Notes: generated from the letters alone by a model not told the origin. Counted from the first letter of the stretch, positions 12,009 through 27,000 are shown. The stretch: DNA of 64,000 bases from Holothuria scabra (GCA_037179385.1 CM074194.1:3799001-3863000), one strand, 5' to 3'. A program made the numbers and translations.

Positions 12009-12045
12009 TTAAAAGGAAAAGAATGGATGAAGAGGGTGCTTGATC
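12009..12045 (-). CDS. AKR1: AKR1 exon 9 (37-base last coding exon)
   Basis: After a strong polypyrimidine tract and ATCAACAG acceptor, one base completes W305. Eleven further codons, [11 protein letters not shown], precede TAA at 12011-12009. The HPLHPF string matches the C-terminal tail of AKR1 enzymes, the part that closes over the active site, which fixes this otherwise cryptic exon. Confidence 0.9.
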
Positions 12046-15000
12046 CTGTTGATAGATAGGAAAAAACAAAATCACACATCAAAAATTGAGTGACAAGGTT
12101 TCTGGACATAAAGGCTGAACAGTTTGATGGTAGGAGAATAGTCTGTAAGACAAAACTTTTCTCAAATAAGACTTATTGAGACACACTTCAAACCATAGCA
12201 AATATGCCTGTGTAATCAGGCTAGAGCACATTTGGCACATTTGCTTTAAATTTTTTTGCTACAGCCAGGTTGCTCACACTCAATCCACCCATTGAGTGCT
12301 TCACACTTCATCTTCGACAAGGGATCAGATCTGGATCACATTCATTTTGTAGTGTTTCGTCTGTCACACATACAATCAGATCAAGAGATTTGATCGACCC
12401 ACTTAAGCAGATCAGATCTTGAGTGGGAGATCATTTGTGCATGAGCGCTTGGAAGATCAAGGTGATCGAAAAAAAGATGAGCTATGAAGCAACATCCCCT
12501 TCTTCCTACAAAAACAAATTCAAAGATGGAGCAGTACAGTAGACACTATTGTCAGAAGGTTCAACAAATATCTTCCTTTTTGTTATCAGAGCTTAGATTC
12601 ACTGCATGGGATCAAGTAAGAAAGCACAACCTTCCATTTCCAGGGGAGGATCTGATCCAGACATGCCAGCCCTCAGATCAACTCACAAGTGTGAAAGCAG
12701 CCATTACTTCATCAATTTCACACTCTGACTGGCTGCTTGTCATCAGACTGCAGTATGTAAAAAAGAAGAGATGTGCAGTATACAAGCTTTCCAATTTATT
12801 TACACTTCATACACCTGCACAATCAATAGAGAAACTTTGGCTGCTCTGCAGGTCTGTGGTCTGCAGGGAGGAAAATTCACTAACTAGAAGCAAGATTTAC
12901 AAGCTTGAGACGGAGATAAATGGGTTATCAATGTCTTTTAGCTTGGATGCCTTTGAACCCTTAGCTGTCACTCTCTTCATTTTGCTATAACATAAGCAAA
13001 GGAAACCACTTTCATTAGGATTGGAAGGAAACACAATCAAGGGTTTATTCCTTGACATGACACTAGAAGCGATTAGCAAGTTTTAGCCATCTCAAGCTGG
13101 CAACTAATAATCCAGAATCTATCAGAGAACTTCCTGTTCGGGTATCTTGGGATCAATAAGGCTAAAGGAAATTGCCCCCTTCAAAGACTATTTGCTCAAT
13201 AGAGCAACAAGGTTGTTTTAAACAGGGTTAACTGCTGCAATTACAGAGCTAAGCTTCACCCTAGAAAACACCTTTTTCTTGGGTAACATTGGCTAAAACA
13301 TCCTATTCAATTCTAGCAGCATGGTGATGAAATGAACTGAAAAATTACAGATTTTGAACAAAATGTTTGCTAGAAAATATTGTTAAACAAACCATGGAAT
13401 TATACTTTAGAAGCTACTTTCAGCTATCATTATATTATTAACTACCCCTTAGAGGTCTGACTTGTATCCACTACAGTCCAAGGAAAAAAACATTATCTGT
13501 ACTGTCTAACAAAGATGCTCAGATCAACAATGGCAGTGATTCTATTTCATTATTGAAACACTGGATGCACAAACAAACAAATAGTTGTGATTTCATTTCT
13601 TTTTCTGCAACACTGACTGTTATTTGAGGAAGATGGGAAAGGAACCAAATAAATGCATGCAGCGAGACAGAACCTCTCACCCCCCCCCACCCCCAAAAAA
13701 AGCTGCCCTTAGTTTGGTTAATCTCCTTTTCATATTTTTCTTCTACTCAGCAGTTTAAGTCTTATTCCTATTGATACTTACCACTCTAATGCACATCCCC
13801 TATAGTCACGGTTAAGGCCCTTCAGCTGCTCAACCTCCTGTGAGGTCAACTCAAAGTTTAAAGTCTGAAAAAAAAATAAACTTTTGATTACTTTAAGTTT
13901 TGAAATGAAGTTGTGATTTACATAAAATGTCCCCACCTAAAAAGAAAATCAGGTGGTAACCAGCAAAGCTTAAGGTCCATAATACCAAAGGCCTGCAAAA
14001 CTGATAATGAAACTAAGAAAGGGTCTGAGAGACCAAAATACAAAAGGTTTGTTTGACCAAACTTTGAAAAGGCTTATGAGACCAAAAGGAAAAAAAGGTC
14101 TGAGAGACCAAAAATAAAGGTCAGGCAGATTTTAATTTCAGTCCTGAGAACCTTTTCTCATATTCAGCAATGCTTACCCTATTTCATTTTCAGTCTCACA
14201 AACCCTTCTAATTTTCGATTTGGCAAACCAGTCTCATGAACTGTATTACATTCTTGGTCTTGCAAACCTTCAGCCCCCTAGGCCTTCAGTCCAGCTGTAG
14301 AAAAATCATTACGAACTAACTTCTACAAAGCAAAGAAACTCTTAAAAATATCCTCACCACCCTATCCCATAAAAAACTTGAAATCCACATGCATGATATC
14401 TAGTATCAGTATCAACTTAAATCAGTACACATTAAACCAGGGATATACTTACCTACATTGTCAGCTTAGAAAACAGAAACAATAAAACAGATGGTACACT
14501 GTGTGAGATGATGGCACAGGAACTAATCTCAATAACTTGGGTCCATACAATACCAAACTGGTCTTTTTTCTCTTTAAATGTTTACAATACACGTGGAAAT
14601 CACAAAAGATGTATGCGAGAATTAAATTCATTTTTGTCAACCTGTTTCTTTATTATTTTTCTAACCATATTCTTCAGTATTAGTGTTTTTTTTAATATTC
14701 AGAGGTTTGGGTTATGGGTTTTGAAGACCAGAGAGTAGAACAGTTTCCCTTAAAAGAAAAGTTCAAAAGCTTCTGAAAACTATTTCAGCATGTTGAATAT
14801 ATTGTAAAACAATGTTCTCCAGCCGCATTAGGTTCAAAATGTTTTGACCTCAGAGAAAACTAGGAGAGAACTTTTATTTTTGAGTTGGTCGATGAGGCCA
14901 TTACGTCGTGGATTCACTGTCTCTGAGTGATCCGTTCTAGTCAGATTGGCAATTACCCATACCACAGAGTGCAACAGTTTGTATGAAACATTAGCCTAGG

Positions 15001-18000
15001 CATAAGCTAAACAGTTACGTTATCCTTTGTGTGGTATTGCTGTCATTACAATTTAAGTGGGATGTAGCATGTTTTTAATGTTTCTTTTGCATTTTCATGA
15101 GCTGAGTACCTCACAGCACAACTAGCTTAGATTATGTGATAGCAGTGCATTTTCGTAAACAAAGATAGTTGGAACAGCTTATGCATTTAGTTTTAGTACC
15201 TTCTTACTAGTGTATAAGCCTTACTTAGGCCTACCCCACACAAAGTCACGTTCGAAGCAACTCACCACAGCAATCCCCACAAACAAAACAGCTATTGCTG
15301 TAATTTGTCTGTGCCCAAAAAATAAAGCCATGCCCTGTATCTTGAAAGGTTGTTTAAACAGCCATAACTCAAAACTTCATAAGCTTGGCACAAACGATTT
15401 GAGGATAGGGAGAGGACATCACCTTACTTCATTTTCTATTCTGGACACATTGTGTACCAAAAGTACATATCCGTAACTGTTAGTCACAAGTAAGGTGCAT
15501 GCACAAAGCCACTTTCCCATAAGAGCAAATGATTTACAATCAATGAATCTACACTTGTCCAGCTGAACTCAGATAAGAATATGACATAAGGTGACTTCCT
15601 CTCCCTAGCCTCACCTAGCCATGTTTCCAATGCTAATACAGCACACACATGGACTGCTACACAAAAGTCTGTGAACATAGTTTACTAACCAAAGTGAATC
15701 CATGACATCAGAGAGAAAATCTCATAAATATTAATGAGACAGGCTCGTTCATTTTGAAATACAAAATCAGTGACGTTTTTTGCCTTTTTTCAAGTCTGCA
15801 AGGCAGATTTTCCATCTAAAAAAATTGGAGCTTAATGTCTGAGTTCTTTTAAACACGCTGTGCCCCTGCCAAATTGCTTTGGCCTATTCTTTTAAAACAG
15901 AACAGTTGGCAAGTGTGCAAAGATTGCAGTGTGTGAAAAGATTTGTGTATCAACTTTGAATCTGACTTGAGATGATACTTTGAACAACTACTACTACAAA
16001 ATATTTTAGAACTTATTTAAACATGAAGACTCATACCACCCCCCCCCCCCCACACACACACACCCCTACAAACAATCATTGAATTCAATATGGGCTTTCA
16101 TTTCTACTGCCAATTATCATACCTAAAATGACATTGTTTAACTAATGGTAGTCATTCATGTTGATCATCTTCATATTACAGTCTTAGCTCCCAAATTAGG
16201 GCTCTTTTACAGAGGAATGGCATATATTAGATATGTGGTACAAGGGTTTGCCAAAGTTTGGGGCTAGCAATCTGTATCTCTAATGAAGGGGACACTGCTG
16301 TAAGGGTGTGTGACACAAAGTTTGGGGCTAGCAGTCTTTATCCCTAATGAAGGGGACACATTTGTGTAAGGGTGTTTGGCACAAAATGGCCATCTTCTCT
16401 GAGGGCTACTGCTGGATTATACATGAAAGTATTTCTTACCTCAAAGTTTGCCTGGATACGTGATGCAGTTACACTCTTTGGTAAGACAATGAGATTACGG
16501 TCAATGCAGAACCTGATCAAAATTTGGGCAGGACTCTTGCCCTTCTTCTTAGCGAGTTCAACAACTGTTGGATCCTCCATAAGACGTGGATCATCATCTT
16601 TAATCCTATGCAGAGAAATCAAAGGAAAAAAGATGGGAACTAGCCTTACTCATTCAAAGGAAATGGAGGCAACTAGAATTATCTCTAAAAAGAATAACTT
16701 TCACAACCTTGTTGTTATTAAAGCATAGATGACAAAAATAGGTACTTGACTAGCTATATAGCCTCCCCTTCCCATACCTTTGTCAATAATACCAATAAAG
16801 TCGAAATTCTCTCGCTGAGTCCTATACACATGAATATATTACTTCAAATTTGGAGGATCACCTCATAACCTATCAACTCAATCTATTAACCTATATCTGG
16901 GAAGTTCCAATATTGTCATTTCTCTTACTAGTGCAGAGTTAATTTTGTAAGCAGGATATACTAGATGGATGTAACTGTCATGTGCAACAGTGTCAAATTT
17001 AGAACACTGCAGATATATCAATCACAATTAATTGGTTCAAACTATTTCAATAAATACTGTGTCAACTTTGCACACAGATTAGACAGTAAGAATGATAATG
17101 AGTATTAAATAATAAGTCATATTACTTTTACCAGTCTACAACTACAACTGTAAAAAATTATGTGACTGACTGACATTAACCACACAACCACTTCATTATA
17201 AGTCACCACGAAAAAAATAACTTACCAAATATAAAAAAAAACCCCTTTCTAGGTAGTATTTAATGTCAACCACTCAGGCACTTAGGAAAGATACACTTCA
17301 TAACAACAATAAATGCACAGGAGCCAATGGTGAGAGTGGTTTCTGCTTCTGCTGTTAAATCTCAAACCAATTACTCCCTCTCTAGTTTTTGAAATGATGC
17401 ACTAGGGCTGCCGTTTTCCAATTAATTAGTTAATCGTTTAATGGCATATTTTTTTGATTAATTGAAAAAGTGTTTCCCTGTGGGAATCCCCAAAACTGTG
17501 TGATCCTTCCGTGCAACACTTAGCAGCCTAACCAAGATACAAGGCCCTCACATTTTTAATCACTAATTGCAGATTCTGAAATACAGTGGTACAAATGAAA
17601 AATTCATTGACCCTCAAGTACAGTAAACACAGTTTGAAAAAATCTTGTTTTGAAACATTTGCACAGAGTGTTGGCAATATCAAACTAGTAATGACAACCA
17701 TGTTTTACAGGAGTAAACAGGTCAAAGTTTTCCAGTTTTTTTAATGCAAGCTGCATATAAGTGTGAGCTTACAAAAGTAACATGATGGGCATTGCTCTAT
17801 CTGTTAATTGCAATGATTGTCTAACTAACTCTCTAGGCCCAGACAATTTTCCTACTGATCATAACCACTGTCTAGCACAAAACTACCACAATAATATGTT
17901 TTAATCTCACTCTGTTCCTTTCTCTTCTACAAAGATATCCATAATATACACAGAATGTATCTCTGTGCATATGACATTAAAACGTGTACTATCCCACAGC

Positions 18001-21000
18001 CTTCTTGACTTGTTTTCTGCAACAAAGCTAGCTAGCTAGCCCCCTGCAGGTTAGCTACCCTGCACATGTGTCCACTTTGGATAGGGACAACATGTCCTAG
18101 TTAAATGCACACTGTATGGCAAATTACAGAAACATGTCAATACAAGTAGTGGTACACTGGCGATTCTATGTATACCAGTATGAATGTACCAACATTTAGA
18201 GCATTGGACATTGATATTGCACAGTTGCCGTACATATCCTAACATATGTGGTGTGTACTGTTGGGCCTATGCTACATGCCTGTTTCTCTAACTTCAATGC
18301 ACTTGAATGACACATGAATGACACTATGCATGCACAAGGTTCAAATTTACAAAGGCCTAAATCTGTAAGAGATTCTCTGATGCAAAGCAGGAATTAAAGA
18401 GTGGTCTCTGTCTTTTAAATCTTTCTTTTTCAAATAGCCTGGTACTTCACCATGTTGTCTAAGGAAAGGCTGAGGTGAATATTGATGAATTTGAAAGCTT
18501 TAAATGGTTACCATGGACGATCTGGAGATCCAAGAGGGCTGTACGCAGTAACAGTAACTCCATTTTTGGTGCAGAATTCTATAAGCTCATCTTGGACAAG
18601 GTATGGATGTACTTCAACCTAAAACAATAAAACCATAAGACATCAAATTCCAAAAAAAAAAGGAAGAATAGAATGAAAACAGCTCGAATTAGGAATTAGG
18701 AAAAACAAACCAGTGACCACAACTGGGAAAAATGTCATCGTTGGCCAGACCTAAACCAATTGGTTAGAAACCAAGCAGTAAAGCTGGATCCAACTAACTA
18801 AACTAACTGCATGAAAAATTGGTTATCACATTTCAATCCCCAACTGAAGTATTATAAGTTAAAATCCAAAAAGTGTTTAAAACTAGCAAGCTGTTAGATA
18901 TTTTAGTGAGGCTAAATTGCCTCCTACAAAATACACTGTTTGAAAAATATGAAGAAGTAGTTTGACATATGCAAAATACTTTGCTGGTTTAACAAACAGC
19001 AATTTTAAGTTACAACTAGAACAAACTGACACTGTTGACACACTGGCAGCAAAGGCAAAAACTCTACGGACATCAAGGTTATTTTTCCTGTGAGATCTGG
19101 TATTTTCACTATGGCACAAACTCTATGGGCTTTAAGTTTGTATTTCCTGTGAGATCTGGTATTTTCACTATGGCACAAACTCTATTGGCCTCAAGGATAT
19201 TTTTCCTGTAAGGTCTGGTATGTATTTTCACTATGGTACAAAGCTCGGAACCACAAAAATAACAGTTACTGGTAATTGTTGGCGAGTCTGTTACCTCTGT
19301 GTATTCACTTTGCTTCATTAACAAATATAAAATACGGCACACCTACAGTACATACTGAAATACAAAATACGGCACACCTACAGTACATACTGAAATATTG
19401 ATACATACAATAAAAAATTCCAGACATATTTGTTATTTTCTGCAGTGATATCTGCTTGTTTTTCACATTTTTCCTTCATGTTTCACGTGTACACAAATGG
19501 GGCACATTATAAAACATGTAGTGAAGCACCACTCACTAGTATGCACTGATGATGCAAAGTAAGGCAATCTGGGCTAGTAGTTTTACAGCAAATATACAGT
19601 TTATTATGTCTATTAACAGGTCACACTGTACTGTGGTTTAAGTTGGACTAAATCTATCATAGAGTTAGCATTCAAAATTACAGCCAAATTGCTTAAAGGG
19701 AAGTCACAGACTTCCTATATGGACAGCGCCTGTTGTTGTGGTGTCCTACAGTATGCACAGAGCACATCACCATGAGCGGAACAGCCTTCCCAGGAAAAGT
19801 AGTTCCAAAGTACACCATCAATTTCAGGTCCACTTTGAGTGTCAACTGCTCACACTAGAACAATCAGTTGCTGCTTATTTTTCGTGGATATAAAAGAGAT
19901 GTTAGTGTGTGAGTGATGTGAAATTGAAGGTGATTTAGCCCATTTCAGTACTGGGTGTGAAAAAGAGGTTACTTCTGTTTCCTTGTGGATTATTACGAGT
20001 GGGTGCAGATCCCATAAACTTGTTCCCCTCTGTAGCTCAAAATCTGAACGGTCATGCTATGGTGAATTTGTGATGCCATGATTGACCAACTCCTTGGCTT
20101 TCATGTGAAGGGTAGCTTTAATGTGTTTTGAACTTTGACATGGCTGTGGGGGAATTTTAATGAAGGCAAAATACTGTGTTAGTCAATGGATCAATTAATG
20201 GTGGTGTGCTCCCTGCATAAATAGATCCACAAACGTCATTATCTAGGTTTCTTTTTAAGAAAAGAACACCTTTGCAACAATGTTTTAACTTTAATACCCA
20301 TCAACCAAATGACCTTTAAAATCTCTTAGGTCTTAGATTGCACCTCACAGAGACCTTGGTGTGAGCTTTTTTACCCCACCTGTAACTTTGACCAAGGATA
20401 GCTTAAATAAAACCCAACTCCCCATACGTGAAACTTATGCCAGCTATGAGTTGTCATAGACATAAAAGTCTTGAAAAAATAGGTAGTGGCATGTGATATC
20501 ATATCTGTACTGCAAAAGCTAAATTATTGATTATATGATGAGACATATGGGAATAATATGCATCATTGCAGTTTCAATGACATTTCAGTCATTGTGACTG
20601 GCTCATGGGAAGCTAAAATGGCTTTGTGATTGGCTCATGGGGAAAATTAAATGCAAGAACAAACATGATTTCATGCACAAAATGCAACACTACACATCAT
20701 TTAAAACACTTGCTAGCTGTATGAACACCACTTAAGTTAAAACAGATGACAGACAAGTGAAAACAGATTGGTTGGTTTGAGCATTTTTTGTTAAAGTCAA
20801 AATGGGTTGCAGGTACACTTTTCCCTTTTCAATTTTTTTATTCACTTACCTGATTGGTAGCTGGCTTGACTTTACATATATCTAGAACATCTTGAAGCTG
20901 TTTGTTGTTGAAGTTGGAGACACCAATGTCTCTACAAAGACCTTTCTCAACAAGTTTTTCCATGGCCTTTATTATGTTGAAAAAAATACAAACAAAAACA

Positions 21001-24000
21001 CAAACAAGATTAATGTATGTTTCCATGTCAAAATATCCACACATCCATGCTTTGTTATTATACAAACCACCAGTGCTGAAAACAATGTTTAATTCCCTGC
21101 AAGCAAGTCAGACATACAAAATGACCATTGCCCCATAGACGAATCAGATAACTGCCGCTTCTGTTTAGTGACCGTAAGCAGCCATTAGTGGGGTCTATCA
21201 GTCTTAAATCATCTTCATTTGTTGTTTATAGGAATTTCAAACCCTCATTTTCTATGAAATTGAGGGAATAAAGGGAACATTTAAGGTACAACCATCCATG
21301 GTACAGGTAAGTAAGGAAACTGAGAGATTAAAAGGTGATAGACCCCAGTTATGACCGACTAAAACCAGACAATCACCTGCCGTTTGCATTCGTCTATACA
21401 GAGCATGACCCAAGGGGAGGGGTCCAAAGCCCCCTGATGACTTTGGTGTTTGCCATTGGTTAATACATTTGTGCACATTTGAACCCCAGAAAAAAAAAAA
21501 TCAGGCTTTGCACCTGCAAGTCAAATTTCCCTTCAATTGCCTGAATTTCCTGAAAAAACCATGACTTTCCGCAAGGAGATTCCCTTAGTGCTGTTTTTTT
21601 CAAACCATGCATACTGTATCACATGACCAGATCTGCTATAATTTTACCATTGTTATGTGAAGCAACAAAGGACATCTCAAAAAAAGAGGGACTGTGATGG
21701 ACTGGGTGGGAAAAATGATATTATTATAAATGATTTTCAACCAACAGAGATTTCAGATATTCATGTAAGTAAACAATGAAGAACATATTAATCTAATCAG
21801 TAGTAAATGACAGTAAATCTGTCATCAACCTTCTCAAGTAGGTCATAAAGTATGCATTCAAATCTAAGGCTTAACATACAACTGCTATTCAAGGGAATAA
21901 TTTTCTTGGCTTTGAACCAGGCATTACTTCACCAATTTTATGTTAAATACAGTAGAGCATTGGTGATAGGAATGGTTCCTTTAGTCATGTGGTCTCCTTT
22001 ACAATATAATATTAACAGTTTGTTAGCATGTGATGGAGTGCTACCCTACCACTTTGAAACAAAAAAAACTGCTTTTGAAACAAAGAGAAAATGGCTGTCA
22101 AGCAGCTGCAACAGTTACAAAGGTTAGAAATAAAAGGTCTTTTTTAATATTTTTTTTCTCATAACATTTATTCTTGTGGGAAGCTAGCAAGAACATTCTA
22201 CACATCAGCTAAAATGCTGGAAACTTTCTACCAAAGACAATACCTAGCAGAGAGAACTATCTCTAACAGAGACAACAAAAATCTTTGTCTAATAGTCAAA
22301 TATCAAATCGTCTACTGAACACTGCCGTTCTTCCACAACTTTTTGGATGCATAGGAATTTGAATAGTTGTTGTGTATTAGATTATATCAAACTCTGAGCA
22401 GCTGGGAAGGCTCCCTCCAGGGAATTTGGGCATTGGATGAAATTTTGGGAACTGGAGGGAGATTTTCTTCTTTTGCACATGAAAATATTGGAGAATGGTG
22501 GTAATGTAACTTATTACAAAAGCAATACTTTTTTGGAGTTCCTGTACATTCTATGACAAAATGTAACCTTTCTGGACTCCCTTCACCCACCTAACTCACT
22601 TAAAACTTCACTCACTAAAAAGATAGGTTTGAAGTGGTATCAAGTTTTAAAATGTAAGAGGGGTACTTATTCTAAACATTTTGGTGAAATTTGAATGGGA
22701 ATGCTATGTGCAGTTCTCAAGACATAAGCAAGTAAAGCTGTCACATTTTCAACAAACAGTGAACTTGAGGCAAGCACATAAGACATCATATCCCCACATT
22801 AATGGACAGTCTTTTGTTTTTCTTTAAACCTTACAGCTTATTTTCTCCTTAAAAGTCCCACATTATCAAAATGTGATTGCATAAGTGGCATGAGAACTTT
22901 TCAGACTTTGCAATCCTCATGGGAGGTCCTATTTCTATTAATGTCAAGGTCAACACAACAGTCTGAAAAAACAAAGGGAAACAAAGCATTCATTGTCAAT
23001 GTGAGGAAGTGATCTCTGCTGCCCTCAAGCTCACAAGCTCACTCAAGCTCACTTTGGAACACAAATCTAGTAACTTCATTTGCTAATATCTAGAGAAACA
23101 CATGTCCAATTTGAATAGAAATTTCCCCACCCTGTGTAGATTTGGTTCTTCTTCCACATGTGAAAATAAAAGTTTTGCTTGAACATCCCTTTAATTAAAG
23201 GGCAAAAGCAGTGACCCCATACTTGTTTTGGAGCAGCAACTAAATCTCACAAGTTTCTTCTTGTTTCTCTTCAAAGCATCTTTTATAATATTAAGGACTT
23301 CAGTATTTGCATATATTCAAAGTAATCCAAGCAGTTGTTCTTTGAGGAGACAAAATTTTGTCAAAAGCCAATCATTAAACAAGATAGTCGGAGTCCACTA
23401 CACTACTTCAAGTTGAAAGGACTGCTCTTGCCCTTTAAGTACTGTAACGGTGTCAAGTATCTCCCCAGATAAACCTTTGTACATGTTTAATGATGCTTAG
23501 GGTACCTTCACAGCAACAGACTGATTGCAAGCATCATTTACTATCTTTCAGGATAAATACAGAGTACAGGCTTAGCATACACAATATAAATACTATCCTT
23601 TATCTAAAACAAACGGTGAGAGATGGTCCCAATGTCAATGTAACGTCCCATAGTGGAAAACGAAGTTTGGAAGGCAAGGTCTTCGTGAAAGTAATCATGG
23701 CTGCCCTCCTGGGTATGGTTTCAACATATAGGGAACACCTGTGGATATCTTTCTCAAATGCTTTATGGGTTCACAAGTCATGGTTAGAATTCATACACAT
23801 TATCAACTGTGAGCTGTTAGCAATTTTGCACTATTAAACAGGTTGTCAGGGGACAAATTTTTTTGTCGGTACCAACTTTAGTTTGATAAGTACAGCAAAC
23901 ATGTTCATTTTGATTGGCTTAAGTCTCTGAGGATACTGTAGTTAGCAGGGTTGTAGCTACAGTGGGTGGTACCAGGGGTGACTCACTGAAACAATATTCA

Positions 24001-27000
24001 CAACCCCCTCCCCCCCCCAAAAAAAAATAGGACAAAAAAAAATTAGGACTAAGAAAAATTAATGATATGTAAATTAAATCTTTTTACCCATGAAATCCTT
24101 TCCCTCCTCTTTCATTATGTTTGAAATGACGGATATAATAGTAACGGTGCAATGACACCTGTATTTTTTCTTGTTTTTTTCATACAGCACCCGTGAACTG
24201 CTATTTCATGCAATCTGGGAGGTATATTTTGCAATAATTGTCAATAACGATGATGGAAAGTAGGCTGTAACTACTCCATCTCTGGTATGGCAGGGTTTTG
24301 CTTTCAAGGTTGGGAAGTGCGATTTCCTGTAACTGGGAGGCGTTTTCCAAAATATTCTCCATAAACTTGGCGCTCAACCATGGTTGCACATAGCATACTT
24401 TGACCTACCAAACGTTCCCCCCCCCCCCGAAAATTATTTTAGATGGCTACACTCTGATCTGCTATACTAATCCCAAATAGCTTTTGAGGCTCCTGAGTGC
24501 TGGGCAGCAGCACTTTTCACTTGAGTTTCCTACCCAGCACTCCAGGCAAACACACCTGTCCAAATCCACCAAAAATCTGCCTAATGAGATCTTGTACTAG
24601 CCTGAGCTTTACTCCCCATAGTAAAATGAGGTAAAATGAAAATTTAATGACTGAAAAATGGGCTAGGGTGAGGTGCTTTCACCAGATCAATGCAAATTTG
24701 AATGCTGGATTTTATGGAGCATTCAAATTTTGCTAGCTACAACCCTGGAGGTAAGGTTGAGATGATTGCATAAATAAAACATAGGGATTATACACAAAGC
24801 TGAAGGAACAGATTTCAAATATTGAAATAGAATCCTTTCAAAAGACAGTACAGAAGATAAGTGTGCATTTTCAATTCTGCAAATTAAGGTGCTTACATTA
24901 AGACAGTCACAGCTGTAGTATGCAGCCAGCTTTTTTTAAAACATTCCAAATATCAGGGAGAGTACCATGATAGAGCAAACACGTGAACGTAAATAATCTA
25001 TGCAAGTCAAGTACTAATTAATCTTACACTGGTTTTTTAAAATCTTCAAGGAAAGGATCTATCTAGATGTGATCCCTTGTGCAAACAAAGAGGTAGAAGT
25101 GTAACAACTCTGTATAAATAGCTATTATCTTTGAAACACACAGATGCTCCTGCTTTCTGCCTGAACACAGCTAACAACTTTTAGAGTATGACTGTTTACA
25201 GGTACAATGGGATTTCCTATTCAAAAACATTACACTAGGATATAAATACCCTCTGTTATTTTACAGGACCAGTCTCTGCTCAACTGGGGGTGGGGGTCCA
25301 AACTAAAACTACATACTGCAAGAGCAGGTGTGTAAGGGGTTGTACCACCTGCTTCAAAATTTAACCAGTACCAGGTGCTGCATGGTATTGTCTGTTTACC
25401 AAAAATTTGAATCAACCAGTTTTAGCTCAGGACCAAACATTTCCAAGGTTCTCCAAAGAATTTTTCAGAGTTCACTGGGTAGATATTTTGGGGGAAGGGG
25501 GGAGGCAAGGAAAGGTTATTTTGAGTTGACTGTAGAGTGGGAGGGGCTTAGAGGGGTGAATATTATTTTAAACACCATCCTGGAGGAGGGATCTTTGGAG
25601 AGTGTTTGAATACTTGAGAATCCCTAAATTGCAGTTTGGTACAGAAGTAGATCAAATGAAGGGAAATACTGCTAAGTTTTGACATACTCTGTATTTATTT
25701 TACATACTATGGGAACAAGAAATGCCCATTTGGAAAACATTTGAACATTTGAGAGTACCTTAATGTAATGTGGCACAAAAGTTAAGCAACTCTTAAGTTA
25801 AATAACTGCAAAATATTGACATATTTTACGGAGTGAACAAATAAGGGGTTTTTGTCCTTGAAATAAGAGCAGAGTTTAAGTTCTGCCCCACCCTATTTTT
25901 TAAACAGCGCCCATGCTCTTTTGTACCACTGAACAAAAAAGATGCTGTACAGACCTCTACATACAAAGTTATCTTAAGCAAAGATATGAGAGTGACTGTT
26001 GTAACTTACTTTCCATGTATCAACATAATGAGTATCAGAAAACTGCCAGTTACCTTCCTCATCTTTTGGGAACAAAACATCACCACGCTGAAAATGGAAG
26101 TAAAAAAAATTACAAGTCATACAAAAGACAGGTTACACAAAAGAATGGGTTTTGTGGGACCAGTTTTACAAACAGACTGCAATGTGCACTGATGTTTGGA
26201 TGAAACAATAGATGCTCTTTTCCCAGTAATACCATTAAACCCCATATATCTTTCAGTCACTTGTCAAATGCTATTGAAATGTTGGAAAATTTACACAGTG
26301 CTGTACTTTCCTGGGTTCCTGGAAAATTGTGGTTTTGATCTTGCCTAAAATCTTCAGAGTTCTTCAGTAATATTTTTTTTTGATCTCTGGTGACTACAGA
26401 TAACCATCTGCCAGAATTTGGCTGGAAATGACCCTAGATGACCTTTGACCTCTACCAAAACTAAAGGGACCCCCTGTTTACCATTATACATTCACATGTC
26501 AAATTCAAAATTTATCCAAGTTTCAAATCTTCAGTTATCGTGTAGACAAGATTTTCAGAATTTGACCCTGGGCAACCCCAGAAGACCATTGACCTCCACG
26601 AACTACAATATGGTTCTTCTCCTTTCTTGATATGGAGCATCTTTATACAAAGTTTAAAAATTGGCAGATATTCTTATTTTGAGAATATCACGTTAATGAG
26701 CAAAGTGTTGCAAACTCACAGTGTAAATGGTTCCAAGACTTTTACCCCCACTGATCCCAGATGATCTTTGAGCTCCACCTGCATAATGAATAATCTTAAC
26801 ATGGGGCAACAATGTACCATGTTTGAGGACTGTTGGAGTTTTCATGCTTGATATTTTGAGTTCAAGGGCAAAATGTCACATACAACAGACAAACGCACAC
26901 TCACACTCACACATACAGTTTATATTACTAACACACGCCATCATGAATGCATAGGTTTCTCTTACAATCGAAACCTAAATGGTTCAGAGTGAGATATTAT

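Larger units (their letters stand above)
13865..16439 (-). other. AKR1 intron 7
   Basis: Contains the GGTCT/AGACC palindromic repeat (13985-14290), a C and CA run near 16036-16065, and a tandem duplication next to the exon (16250-16387). Nothing else was recognised. Confidence 0.5.
18619..20849 (-). other. AKR1 intron 5
   Basis: Contains a three-unit tandem repeat (19055-19240) and a 35-base duplication (19329-19398). The rest is unremarkable AT-rich sequence. Confidence 0.5.
20967..26009 (-). other. AKR1 intron 4
   Basis: Holds a 260-bp MITE (21135-21397), a TTAAAGGGC MITE (23195-23438) and an hAT-like element (23946-24747). A segment near 22390-22590 resembles the reverse complement of about 31460-31660. 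Nothing else was recognised. Confidence 0.5.

Noticed and set aside
12484..12990. 168-codon open frame on the plus strand
   Set aside because: It lies in AKR1 intron 8, runs through the GATC-rich repeat, has no recognisable domain and is antisense to a supported gene.
13776..13783. Stop codon directly after AKR1 exon 8
   Set aside because: It overlaps a consensus donor, and the next exon supplies the expected C-terminal tail in the right phase.
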